Origin: Bradyrhizobium sp. S69
GTDB taxonomy: Bacteria > Pseudomonadota > Alphaproteobacteria > Rhizobiales > Xanthobacteraceae
Assembly (NCBI RefSeq): GCF_009766005.1
Contig: NZ_LMUK01000025.1
Location: forward strand, 165,677 to 215,837
Length of the DNA: 50,161 nt
Direction: 5' to 3'
Shown here: one piece after another, positions 16,428 to 24,507 of the stretch
How the letters are laid out: every line of letters starts with the position of its first letter
Position numbering within the stretch: position 1 is the first letter of the stretch
Made by a program: the position numbers and the translations under genes
Notes under the pieces: model-generated
Database searches by the model: none
Seen by the model: only the letters and a program-made list of their open reading frames with translations
Told to the model about the DNA's origin: nothing

Positions 16428-17482
16428 AGAATTTTGAGTATGTCCGGCCAGCGACGATTTCCGAAGCCGTCGCAGCCGCGGCCGAGCCGGGAGCTGCCTA
16501 TCTTGCTGGCGGCACCAATCTGCTCGACCTGATGAAGGGCGGCATCGTGCGTCCAAATCGTCTGGTCGATATCTCGCATCTGCCGGGGCTCGACCGGATC
16601 GAACGGTTGCCCGACGGCGGCACACGGATCGGCGCGCTGGTGCGCAACGCCGATCTCGCGCACGATGGCGAATTCGCCAAATCCTATCCCGCGATCGCCG
16701 AGGCGCTGCTGTCAGGCGCATCGGGACAGCTTCGCAACGCCGCGACAGTCGGCGGCAATCTGCTGCAGCGAACGCGCTGCGGATATTTTTACGATCCGGC
16801 CTCTGCCTGCAACAAGCGCGAGCCGGGGACCGGCTGCGATGCCCGTGGCGGCGAGAACCGCTTGCACGCCGTGCTCGGCTGGAGCGAGGCCTGCATCGCC
16901 ACCCATCCGTCGGATTTTTGCGTGCCATTGGCCGCCCTTGATGCGGTGGTGGAGATCGAGGGCCGAACCGGCCGGCGCGAGGTCACGGTCGAGGCGCTGC
17001 ATCGTCTGCCGGGCGATACGCCCGAGCAGGAAAACGTACTTCTGCCCGGCGAGCTCATCGTCGCGGTGCGGCTGCCGAAGGAAGCGCGGACGTTCTCCCA
17101 CCATGCGCGCTATCTGAAGGTCCGCGAACGCACGTCCTTTGCCTTCGCGGTGGTGTCCGCCGCGGTTGGCTTGCGGATCGAGCAGGGCACGATCTGGGAT
17201 GCGCGGCTCGCACTCGGCGGCGTTGCGCCGAAACCGTGGCGTGCGCATGCCGCCGAGAAGATCGTGGAAGGATGCGTTCCCGATGCCGCCACCTTCCGCC
17301 GCGCCGCGGAGGCAGCCCTCGCCGACGCCAGGCCCTGCGGCGACAATGCCTTCAAGATCGAATTGGCAAAACGCATCATCGTGCGCGCCTTGACGCTCGC
17401 GATATCAGAAACGGCCGAGCGCGTCGCAGCGCTGCCTGGTTCTCCCTTCGCCCCTGTTGCCGGAGCACTCCATGCCTCCTGA
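16424..17482 (+). CDS. Molybdenum hydroxylase, FAD-binding subunit (PaoB-like)
   Basis: 352 aa. FAD-binding domain with AGGTNLLDLMKGG (28-40) and the GASGQLRNAATVGGNLLQRTRCGY segment. It carries four cysteines (Cys119, 129, 138, 157) in an insertion CGYFYDPASACNKREPGTGC resembling the [4Fe-4S]-binding insert of E. coli PaoB. This places it with the PaoABC aldehyde oxidase / 4-hydroxybenzoyl-CoA-reductase-like group rather than plain xanthine dehydrogenase. The start at 16424 overlaps the preceding gene by 4 bp, and the next gene begins 11 bp before its stop. Confidence 0.92.
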   Translation: MKNFEYVRPATISEAVAAAAEPGAAYLAGGTNLLDLMKGGIVRPNRLVDISHLPGLDRIERLPDGGTRIGALVRNADLAHDGEFAKSYPAIAEALLSGASGQLRNAATVGGNLLQRTRCGYFYDPASACNKREPGTGCDARGGENRLHAVLGWSEACIATHPSDFCVPLAALDAVVEIEGRTGRREVTVEALHRLPGDTPEQENVLLPGELIVAVRLPKEARTFSHHARYLKVRERTSFAFAVVSAAVGLRIEQGTIWDARLALGGVAPKPWRAHAAEKIVEGCVPDAATFRRAAEAALADARPCGDNAFKIELAKRIIVRALTLAISETAERVAALPGSPFAPVAGALHAS

Positions 17483-19742
17483 AATCAGCCTGACGCCAGT
17501 CCCCGCGCATGCCCGCCACGGTTCGAATATCGGCCAGCCGCTGACCCGCCGCGACGGTGTCCTGAAAGTCACTGGTGCTGCGCGTTACGCCGCGGATAAT
17601 CATCCGCCCGGGATGTTGCATGCGGTGCTCGCGGTCAGCACTATCGCGCGCGGTCGCGTTAGCTTCCTCGACGTCGAGGCCGCCAAGGCGCATCCCGGCG
17701 TCGTCGAGGTGATGACCCCGGCCAACCGTCCGCGGCTGGCCGAGGATCCCGACGCCAAGCTGCACCCCTTCATGTTCCGGCTCGAACTGCTGCAAAACGA
17801 CGAGGTGCGGTATGCCAACCAGGCGATCGCGGTGGTGATCGCGCAAACGCTGGAAGCCGCGACCGAAGGCGTAGCGCTGCTGGCGCCCAAATATGAAACG
17901 CAGCCGGCCCGGGTCGGGCTCGATGCGTCAGAGAGTTTTGTCCCCGCTGCCGTCGGCGTCGGCAATCCGTCCGCGATGCACCGTGGCGATGTCGAAGCGG
18001 GACTCGCGGCGGCGGCAAGGCGCATCGATGCGACCTACGAGACGCCGATGCAGTACCATAACCCGATGGAGCCGCATGCGATCGTGGCGGCGTGGGACGG
18101 CGATGCGCTGTCGGTCGATACGCCGAGCCAGGGCCTCGCAATGGCGCAGGGGCGGATCGCCGGATTGTTCGGCATCTCGCCGGAGAACATCCATATCCGC
18201 AGTCCCTTTTTGGGCGGCGGTTTCGGTTCGAAGGGCCTGATTTCGGGGCCGCAACTGCTTGGCATCCTGGCCGCCCGGTTGGTCGGCAAGCCCGTCAAGC
18301 TGGTGCTGCGCCGTGAACATTTGTATGGGCCGGTCGGTCATCGTTCCGCGAGCCGCCAGCGGCTGCGCATCGGCGCCGACGGCGAGGGCCTTTTGACCGC
18401 GATCGATCACCGCGCCAAGGTGGCATCGAGCACGTTCGATGATTTCTTCGAGCCGGCCGCCGACGCCTCGCATACGCTGTACGCCAGCCCCGCCATCGCT
18501 ACCTCGCACGAGGCTGTCAGGCTGGACACCGGCACCCCGCTGTTCATGCGGGCGCCCGGCGAGGCGACCGGATCGATTGCGCTGGAGAGCGCGATCGACG
18601 AGATGGCGGATGCCTGCGGCATGGATCCGCTGGCGTTCCGCCTCAAGAACTACGCCGACGTCGAACCGATTTCCGGCAAGCCGTTTTCCTCGAAGGCGCT
18701 GCGGGAATGTTATGCGCGCGGCGCCGAGCATTTCGGTTGGTCGAAACGCCCGCTGGCGCCGCGGCAATTGCGCGACGAAAACGGCTTGCTGATCGGCTGG
18801 GGCATGGGCACCGCGACCTTTCCGGCGCTGATGTTCGCGGCCGAAGCGCGCGCGGTGGTGCGCGGCGACGGCAGCGGCGTGATGGAGACCGGCGCACACG
18901 ACATGGGGCAGGGCGCGTGGACTGCGTTTGCGCAGATCGCGGCGGATGCGCTCGGGCTCGACCTCGATCGGATGGAGTTCAAGGCCGGCACCTCCGATTT
19001 GCCGGACGCCGGCATCGCCGGCGGCTCGGCGCATACCGCGACCGCCGGCATGGCGATCCACAATGCGGGTGCGGCAGTGATCGCAAAACTCGCCGATCTC
19101 GCCACCAACGATCAGCGCTCGCCCTTGTTCGGCGCCGGCAATGCCGGCGTCATCGCGCGCGACGGCCGTCTGTTCCGTCGCGACGACGAGACCCGCAGCG
19201 ACAGCTACGCCGATATCCTTGGCCGTGCCGGCCTCGCGCAGGTCGAAGCCCGTGGCAAGGGCGCGGCCGATCCCGCCGCGCAATCCAGCTACGCGATGCA
19301 TGCGCATGGCGCGGTGTTTGCCGAGGTCAAGGTCGATAGTGATTTGGGCCAGATCCGCGTCACCCGCCTGGTCGGGGCGTTCGCCGCGGGACGGGTGATC
19401 AATCCCCGCATGGTGCGCAGCCAGATTTTTGGCGGCATGATCTGGGGCATGTCCTTTGCGCTGCACGAGCAAGCCATCATGGACAAGCGTTCCGGCCGCA
19501 CGCTGAACGCCAATTTCGCCGAGTATCAGGTCCCGGTGAATGCCGACGTGCCGTCGATGGAGGCGCTGATGATCGAGGAGCACGATCCCCACGTCAACGC
19601 GCTCGGCATCAAGGGCGTCGGCGAAATCGGCATCACCGGTTCGGCCGGCGCGATCGCCAACGCGGTGTGGCACGCCACCGGCGTTCGCGTACGCCGGTTT
19701 CCGATCGGGCTCGATGATCTGGTGATGCCGCGGTCACACTGA
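17472..19742 (+). CDS. Molybdenum hydroxylase, molybdopterin-binding subunit (PaoC/XdhA-like)
   Basis: 756 aa. The catalytic subunit binds Mo-molybdopterin cytosine dinucleotide and hydroxylates aldehydes or N-heterocycles with water as oxygen source. Visible: LGGGFGSKG loop (about 250), GAHDMGQGAWTAFAQI with the pterin-contacting Gln, and GVGEIGITGSAGAIANAV near the C terminus where Glu718 is the catalytic base. The ATG at 17472 follows GGAG; an upstream in-frame TTG lies inside the preceding gene. No XdhC/PaoD-type cofactor-insertion chaperone is encoded in the window. An aldehyde substrate is favoured by the PaoB-like partner, not proven. Confidence 0.93.
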   Translation: MPPEISLTPVPAHARHGSNIGQPLTRRDGVLKVTGAARYAADNHPPGMLHAVLAVSTIARGRVSFLDVEAAKAHPGVVEVMTPANRPRLAEDPDAKLHPFMFRLELLQNDEVRYANQAIAVVIAQTLEAATEGVALLAPKYETQPARVGLDASESFVPAAVGVGNPSAMHRGDVEAGLAAAARRIDATYETPMQYHNPMEPHAIVAAWDGDALSVDTPSQGLAMAQGRIAGLFGISPENIHIRSPFLGGGFGSKGLISGPQLLGILAARLVGKPVKLVLRREHLYGPVGHRSASRQRLRIGADGEGLLTAIDHRAKVASSTFDDFFEPAADASHTLYASPAIATSHEAVRLDTGTPLFMRAPGEATGSIALESAIDEMADACGMDPLAFRLKNYADVEPISGKPFSSKALRECYARGAEHFGWSKRPLAPRQLRDENGLLIGWGMGTATFPALMFAAEARAVVRGDGSGVMETGAHDMGQGAWTAFAQIAADALGLDLDRMEFKAGTSDLPDAGIAGGSAHTATAGMAIHNAGAAVIAKLADLATNDQRSPLFGAGNAGVIARDGRLFRRDDETRSDSYADILGRAGLAQVEARGKGAADPAAQSSYAMHAHGAVFAEVKVDSDLGQIRVTRLVGAFAAGRVINPRMVRSQIFGGMIWGMSFALHEQAIMDKRSGRTLNANFAEYQVPVNADVPSMEALMIEEHDPHVNALGIKGVGEIGITGSAGAIANAVWHATGVRVRRFPIGLDDLVMPRSH

Positions 19743-19763
19743 GGAAGATCCGCCGGCTGCGTT

Positions 19764-21176
19764 TCAGCGCACCGGATCGATCGGCGTCGCCAGGCCAAGA
19801 CGGGACTCGATCGCTTCGGCGGCTTCGAGGCACAGGTCGTCGCGCAGCCGGCGACCGGTGACGAGCACGCCAATCGGCAATCCCGTCGCCTCGTCGCGGC
19901 CGGCGGGGACGCAGGCCGAAGGCAAGCCCAGCACGTTTGCCGGGACCACCGGTCGCATCAGCTCCCTGGTGGCGGCCGTGCCGGCCACGCTCGCCGAATC
20001 GAAGCCATGCTCGAACGGCAGTTGCGTCCAGGTCGGCGACAGCAGCAGCGGCCGGTCCGCCATGAAGGTCGACCACGCGCGCGCAATGCCGTCGCGCTCG
20101 ACCATCAGCTGCGACCATGCCTTCGCGTCGGCCAAGGGCGGCGTAAGCTGGTTGAAGTTGTTCAGGAAGGCCGTCGCATCGGCGCCCATCATCGGCGCCA
20201 GCGATTCCAGCACCGATCCGAAGTCGCCCAGGATCAGGCGCAGCCAGCAGTTGATCGCGTCCTCGTAACGCGGCGGGCAGACTTCTTCCACGACATAACC
20301 GGCGTCGGCCAGTGCCTGCGCGGCGCGCCGTACCGTTGCCGCGACCGCCGGATGGGTGCTTCCACCGGGCGGCTCGGGCAGCACGGCGACGCGGATCGGC
20401 CGGCCGATCGGCGGGCCATCGAACGGCGCATCGATCGACCAGGGATCGCGCGGGTGCGCGCCCATCAATACGCGCAGGCCAAGGCGCACGTCGGCAACGC
20501 GCCGGGCCATCGGGCCCTGCACGTTCATCAGTTGCACGGCCAGCAAGCGGTCTTCGGCCGGCACATAGCCTGCATCGGGCACGCGGCCCGCCGACGGGCG
20601 GATCGAGGCGATGCCGCAGGCGTTAGCCGGATTGCGCAGCGAACCGCCGATGTCGTTGCCAAGGCCAATCGGACTCATGCCGCTGGCCAGCGCCGCGGCC
20701 TCGCCGCCGCTGGAGCCGCCCGCGGTGCGGCCGGGATGCCAGGGATTGCGCGTCAGCCCATGCAGCGAACTCGTGGTGTGAATGCGCAGCGCCATGTCGG
20801 GCAGGTTGGTGCGGCCGATCGGAATAGCGCCCGCGGCGCGCATGCGCTCGACGACCGGGGCATCGGCAGGCACCACCGCCTTGGCCAGCGCCGTCACGCC
20901 CCAGGTGGTCGGAAGGCCGGCCATGTCGATGTTCTCCTTCACCGTGAAGGGAACGCCATGTAGCGGGCCGACGGTCGCGCCCGCAGCCAATTGCTTGTCG
21001 GCCTCGAGGGCTGCGGCGCGGGCGTCGTCCGCCAGCACCAGCACCACAGCATTCAGCGCTGGATTTACCGCCTCGATGCGGGACAAATGGGCCTCGACCA
21101 CCTCCTTTGAACTCAACTGCCGATTTGCAATGCGCTGCGCCAGTTCAGTCGCCGAAAGCTGCCAGATCTCGCTCAT
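19764..21176 (-). CDS. Amidase (amidase signature family)
   Basis: 470 aa. The Ser-cisSer-Lys triad is intact: Lys80 in PFTVKENID, Ser155 in GGSSGGEAAA and Ser179 in GNDIGGSLRNPA, at the spacing found in FAAH. Such enzymes hydrolyse C-N bonds of amides, carbamates or allophanate in the cytoplasm. The ATG at 21176 is preferred over an upstream in-frame start because GGAA lies just upstream and the sequence MSEIWQLSATELAQ is the usual N terminus. It is convergent with the molybdenum hydroxylase operon (21 bp apart). Substrate unknown. Confidence 0.92.
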   Translation of the reverse strand: MSEIWQLSATELAQRIANRQLSSKEVVEAHLSRIEAVNPALNAVVLVLADDARAAALEADKQLAAGATVGPLHGVPFTVKENIDMAGLPTTWGVTALAKAVVPADAPVVERMRAAGAIPIGRTNLPDMALRIHTTSSLHGLTRNPWHPGRTAGGSSGGEAAALASGMSPIGLGNDIGGSLRNPANACGIASIRPSAGRVPDAGYVPAEDRLLAVQLMNVQGPMARRVADVRLGLRVLMGAHPRDPWSIDAPFDGPPIGRPIRVAVLPEPPGGSTHPAVAATVRRAAQALADAGYVVEEVCPPRYEDAINCWLRLILGDFGSVLESLAPMMGADATAFLNNFNQLTPPLADAKAWSQLMVERDGIARAWSTFMADRPLLLSPTWTQLPFEHGFDSASVAGTAATRELMRPVVPANVLGLPSACVPAGRDEATGLPIGVLVTGRRLRDDLCLEAAEAIESRLGLATPIDPVR

Positions 21177-21184
21177 GTGAAATT

Positions 21185-21199
21185 CCAATCCAATCCAAT
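21185..21199. repeat. Short tandem repeat (CCAAT x3)
   Basis: Three head-to-tail copies of CCAAT lie in the 5' leader of the amidase gene, just upstream of its ribosome site. Copy-number change here could alter leader length, but there is no direct evidence. Confidence 0.7.
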
Positions 21200-21312
21200 C
21201 AAGAAGACGAACCGCGGCACCTTGCATGGCCGCAATTCGCCGATGGCGGGGCATCGAGGTTAGGCCGTTTGCCTGCCGCTTGGAAGCTGTGACCGGTCTC
21301 GGGTTGATTTAG

Positions 21313-21891
21313 TCAGCGTGCGCGGACCAGCGGCAGGAATATCGCGTCGACCCAGATCTTGCGCATGGCGGGCGGCGGCGCGGTCCACGTCATCAGCACA
21401 TGGTGGCGGAACAAATCGGTCAGCAACGTCGTGACTTCCGGGACCAGCTTCTTGGCGTCGATCTCGCCGCGCGCCACCGCGCGATCCAGGATCGGGGTCA
21501 GGACGTTGGCTTCGCCCAGCAGCAATTGCGCGCGCAGTTCGAGCGGCGAGGAGCGCGTGTGCTGGAAATATTCGTTGGCAAAGAACGCCAACCCCACGGC
21601 GACGCCGGCCGCGCGATCGGCGGCACGATCGAGCAGTTCGAGCAGTTCCTTTCGCAGGTCACCGCGATCCTTCACCGTCAGCGGATGCTTGTGCATCTGA
21701 TGACGGAGGGCTGCGACCGTCAGCGCCGCGCGTCCGTCCCAGCGCCGGCTGAGCACCGGGCGGCTGGTGCCGGCGCGCGCGGCCACCGCCTCCATGGTCA
21801 GGCCGGCGTAGCCCCGTTCGCTGAGTTCGAGCCATGCGGCGTCCAGAATCGCGCTGTCGAGATCGTTGCCGCGGCGGCGCTTCTCCATCAT
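21313..21891 (-). CDS. TetR family transcriptional regulator
   Basis: About 192 aa. HTH: LDSAILDAAWLELSERGYAGLTMEAVAARAGTSRPVLSRRWDGRAALTVAALRHQM. The C-terminal domain is of the TetR_C_11-like type found with RRWxxK-style HTHs. Upstream in-frame Met codons exist (to 21975), but the sequence before 21891 overlaps the operator region and looks non-coding, so MMEKRRRGND is taken as the start. It is divergent from an FAD monooxygenase with a perfect 18-bp palindrome between, which makes it the likely repressor of that enzyme and of itself. Confidence 0.87.
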   Translation of the reverse strand: MMEKRRRGNDLDSAILDAAWLELSERGYAGLTMEAVAARAGTSRPVLSRRWDGRAALTVAALRHQMHKHPLTVKDRGDLRKELLELLDRAADRAAGVAVGLAFFANEYFQHTRSSPLELRAQLLLGEANVLTPILDRAVARGEIDAKKLVPEVTTLLTDLFRHHVLMTWTAPPPAMRKIWVDAIFLPLVRAR

Positions 21892-21909
21892 GTGCTCACT
21901 CAATTTAAT

Positions 21910-21982
21910 AAGATACATTTCCGCATCTTGACGCCGGCGCTGCGCAAGGCTAGATGCGGAGACTAGATGCATCAATGCATCT
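21910..21982. promoter_or_regulatory. TetR operator pair between regulator and monooxygenase
   Basis: AGATGCAT-CA-ATGCATCT (21965-21982) is a perfect palindrome, 19 bp before the monooxygenase ATG. An imperfect copy built on AAGAT...ATCTT spans 21910-21929, near the TetR start, and a further AGATGC half-site lies near 21952. Two operators flanking the divergent promoters fit a TetR-type switch. Confidence 0.7.
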
Positions 21983-22000
21983 TAATGGCGAGGTCAGGAC

Positions 22001-23281
22001 ATGTCGACCCATTTCGCGCGTGATGCGTCGCCGGTTCGGCGTCGCGTTCTGATCTCGGGTGCAAGTTTTGCCGGCCCGGCGCTGGCGTTTTGGCTGCACC
22101 GCTACGGCTTCGCGGTGACGATCGTCGAGCGCGCCGCGGCGTTGCGGAGCGGCGGCTATCCGATCGACGTCCGCGGCACCGCGATCGACGTGGTCGAGCG
22201 CATGGGGCTGTTGCCCGGCCTGCGCGTCGCCCACATCGGCTCGAAGCGACTGACCTTCATCGACGGCGAGGGGCGGGCGCTGGCCGAGATCGGGCCCGAA
22301 ATGATGACGGGCGGGCGCGACGTCGAAGTGCCGCGCGGCGTGCTGACAAAAATGCTGGTTGAGTCGACGCGTGATGACGTCATCTATCGGTTCGGCACCT
22401 CGATCGAACATCTGGTCGATCGCGGCGAAGATGTCGAGGTGACGTTCAGCGATGGCGGTCGCGAAAGCTTCGATGTCGTGATCGGCGCCGACGGGCTGCA
22501 TTCAAACACGCGCGCGCTCGTCTTCGGACCCGAGAGCCAGTTCGAGTACCCGATCGGTTTCTGCTTTGCTGGCTTTCTCACCCCCAATACGCTCGGGCTC
22601 AGTCGCGAAGCGGTCTGCTACAATGTGCCCGGCCGCGTGGCCGTGCTGTATGCGGTGGGCGAGCGCCCCGAAACCGTGCATGCCTTCCTGGCCTTCGCCC
22701 ATCCGCGGCTCTCCGAGCAGGAGGCGCGCGACCACGACCGGCAGCGCCGGTTGACGGCGGAGGCTTTCGCGGATGGCGGGTGGAAGACAGCTGAGCTGGT
22801 CGAGGCCATGCTGGCCGCGGACGACTTTTATTTCGATACGGTTCAGCAGATCCGCATGCTGTCGTGGTCGCGGGGCCGCGTCGCGCTGGTGGGAGACGCC
22901 GCCCATGCGCCGTCGTTCCTGACCGGCCAGGGCACCAGTCTCGCGCTGGTCGGGGCCTATGTGCTCGCCGGCGAACTCGCCTCGCATGCCGACCACACCG
23001 CAGCCTTTGCCGCCTATGATCGAAAGCTGCGCCCGTTCGTGGAGCTCAATCAGGCAAGAGTAGACCAAGGCCGCGCCACGCTGATCCCGGTCACGCAACA
23101 GCAATTGGAAGAGCGCAATCGATCTTTTGCCGACATGACTTCAAGCGACATGACTTCAAGCGACAATACTTCAGGCGACATGGCCCCAATCGATACCGCA
23201 GATAGCGCGGCGGCACCGACAGTCGATTTCCGCAGCGCATTATCCCTGGAAGATTATGACGTCACTGTTACACGGTCGTGA
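22001..23281 (+). CDS. FAD-dependent monooxygenase (PHBH/TetX-like)
   Basis: 426 aa class A flavoprotein monooxygenase. Rossmann FAD motif ISGASFAGPALAFWL (G20, G25), the DG motif GADGLHSNTR, and the ribityl-binding GDAAHAPSFLTGQGTSLAL are all present. Members hydroxylate aromatic or polyketide-like compounds with NAD(P)H and oxygen; some, such as TetX, inactivate antibiotics. The C-terminal 50 residues are low-complexity, built on a 15-bp DNA repeat, and the last codons overlap a transposase remnant on the other strand, so the tail may have been acquired by insertion. Divergent from, and probably repressed by, the TetR gene. The ATG at 22001 has a GAGG/AGGTCAGGAC-like ribosome site. Confidence 0.9.
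   Translation: MSTHFARDASPVRRRVLISGASFAGPALAFWLHRYGFAVTIVERAAALRSGGYPIDVRGTAIDVVERMGLLPGLRVAHIGSKRLTFIDGEGRALAEIGPEMMTGGRDVEVPRGVLTKMLVESTRDDVIYRFGTSIEHLVDRGEDVEVTFSDGGRESFDVVIGADGLHSNTRALVFGPESQFEYPIGFCFAGFLTPNTLGLSREAVCYNVPGRVAVLYAVGERPETVHAFLAFAHPRLSEQEARDHDRQRRLTAEAFADGGWKTAELVEAMLAADDFYFDTVQQIRMLSWSRGRVALVGDAAHAPSFLTGQGTSLALVGAYVLAGELASHADHTAAFAAYDRKLRPFVELNQARVDQGRATLIPVTQQQLEERNRSFADMTSSDMTSSDNTSGDMAPIDTADSAAAPTVDFRSALSLEDYDVTVTRS
23132..23191 (+). repeat. 15-bp tandem repeat inside the monooxygenase gene
   Basis: GACATGACTTCAAGC is repeated exactly at 23132 and 23147, with a diverged third copy at 23162 and a partial fourth at 23177. It encodes DMTSS-type pentapeptides. The unit length is a multiple of three, so copy-number change keeps the frame. 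Confidence 0.85.
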
Positions 23282-23508
23282 TCTTGACGCCCTGAACCCT
23301 CTTGCGCGTGGCGGCGGAGGTATGCGCCCGCAAGGTGAGGGTCGATGCCGATTTCAGCACGCCGCAAACCGCGGAAGAGCCCCTCCGTCCCATTCGCGCA
23401 GGCACCATCCAGAGCACAGGCTTTTTGGTGGTCGGTCCGTTTGACTTCGAAACGCTCATACGGTTTGTCCCATGATCCGGCCTCGTCAGCGTGCACCACA
23501 GTCCCCCC
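23254..23508 (-). pseudogene. Remnant of an ISXO2-like (IS1595 family) transposase
   Basis: The minus-strand frame reads GGTVVHADEAGSWDKPYERFEV, then KRTDHQKACALDG, RAEIGIDPHLAGAY and LRRHAQEGSGRQDH. This matches by memory the C-terminal DDE region of ISXO2-like transposases (HADEA.xWD..H.RFE.KRINH, then FFSRLRRAEIGIHHHIAGAYLLRYAQE.xWRED). Several invariant residues are changed and the N-terminal two thirds are missing upstream, so it is a decayed fragment, not active. It extends into the last 28 bp of the monooxygenase gene on the opposite strand. The rest of 23282-23690 shows no other gene. Confidence 0.75.
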
Positions 23509-23690
23509 GGCAATACGACCGTCAATAAAGGCGGAAGCTTGGCCTTCTAACTGAAAACCGCCGGAACCGGGTTCCCGCCATGTTCAACTTTCATGGGCCG
23601 CTTTACGCGGATACTTCGATCACGCTCGTAGCATGCCGGCGCTTTCCGATGTTAGGTTGACCTTCGTCAACCCGAACCGAAGGCAATGCC

Positions 23691-24083
23691 ATGAAACGAG
23701 AAGTGATCCGCGTCGAACCGATTTCCTCCTGGCTCGAGCGATGGAAGGCGCCGGCCTCCGCGGTGACGCGCGCCGGCAACATGGTGTTCGTATCCGGATT
23801 GCCGCCATTCGATCCGGAAACCGGCGAGATCGTCGCCGTACCGATCGAGCGCCAGACCGAACTGGTGATGGCGCAGCTCAAACGCTGTCTCGAGGCGGCG
23901 GGGGCCTCGCTCGACAACGTGATGAAGTGCAACATCTTCTGCACGTCGGCGAAGCATTTTGCGACCGTCAACGCGATCTACACGCGCTATTTCCCGGAAA
24001 ACCCGCCGGCCCGCATCTTCGTCTGCATTCCGGAATGGACCGGCCCGTTCGATATCGAAATCGACTGCATCGCGATGGTCTGA
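23691..24083 (+). CDS. RidA/YjgF/UK114 family protein
   Basis: 130 aa. Rid-family fold: AGNMVFVSGLPPFDPETGEIV, MAQLKRCLEAAGASLDNVMKCNIFCTS, and the C-terminal PPARIFVCIPEW...FDIEIDCIAMV. The conserved Arg in PPAR is the residue that binds the imine/enamine carboxylate in RidA deaminases, and a conserved acidic residue near the end is present. It probably hydrolyses reactive enamines/imines or a related metabolite. Monocistronic by position: IS remnant upstream, inverted repeat downstream. Confidence 0.9.
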   Translation: MKREVIRVEPISSWLERWKAPASAVTRAGNMVFVSGLPPFDPETGEIVAVPIERQTELVMAQLKRCLEAAGASLDNVMKCNIFCTSAKHFATVNAIYTRYFPENPPARIFVCIPEWTGPFDIEIDCIAMV

Positions 24084-24104
24084 GCTTCGCAGAAGAAAGC
24101 AAAA

Positions 24105-24206
24105 CGTAGGGTGGGCAAAAGCGCATCTGCACCGTGCCCACCATTCGCAATGATGAGCCGAGATGAGCGGTGGGCACGGCGCGAGTGCGCCTTTGCCCAC
24201 CCTACG
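24105..24206. repeat. MITE-like inverted repeat, 102 bp
   Basis: The 21-bp ends CGTAGGGTGGGCAAA... (24105-24125) and ...TTTGCCCACCCTACG (24186-24206) match at 20 of 21 positions. A second inner pair, CCGTGCCCACC (24132-24142) and GGTGGGCACGG (24169-24179), makes a long hairpin. It resembles a dispersed palindromic element of Bradyrhizobium genomes (memory, unverified). No coding potential. Confidence 0.85.
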
Positions 24207-24507
24207 GCTCCGCGAACTCGAGCTAATTTTCCGCGAAGCTCCCCGGAATTTATGTCTACTCAGTTTCCAAAAGTATCTTTTTATTTCCAAAGCGCCCGCT
24301 GTCTTTGATGCGACACATCTAAACAGAATTTAACTCGTCACCCGACGCGCGTGCCTGCCATTTTCTGCATGTACCCGCGTGATTCCCCAACAGTGACCAG
24401 CGGCTTCCTTATGCACCGTCCCGGCGCGTGAACTCTTCATCGAATGGCACCCGATGATGGAGCGGCACGACGGATATCGGTGTGCCTAGATATCACAGCA
24501 AATATCC
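24207..24507. other. Gene-free stretch upstream of the TPR-sulfotransferase gene
   Basis: About 300 bp. The section near 24240-24340 is markedly AT-richer than the surroundings and may contain the promoter of the downstream gene, but I find no convincing hexamer pair. The downstream ATG has no clear Shine-Dalgarno. Confidence 0.4.

Noticed and set aside
17928..19673. Long minus-strand frame opposite the molybdopterin subunit
   Set aside because: Shadow frame with no recognisable domain.
23132..23191. CRISPR-like array
   Set aside because: Only four 15-bp units in tandem with no spacers, inside a coding sequence. No other CRISPR or cas signal exists in the window.
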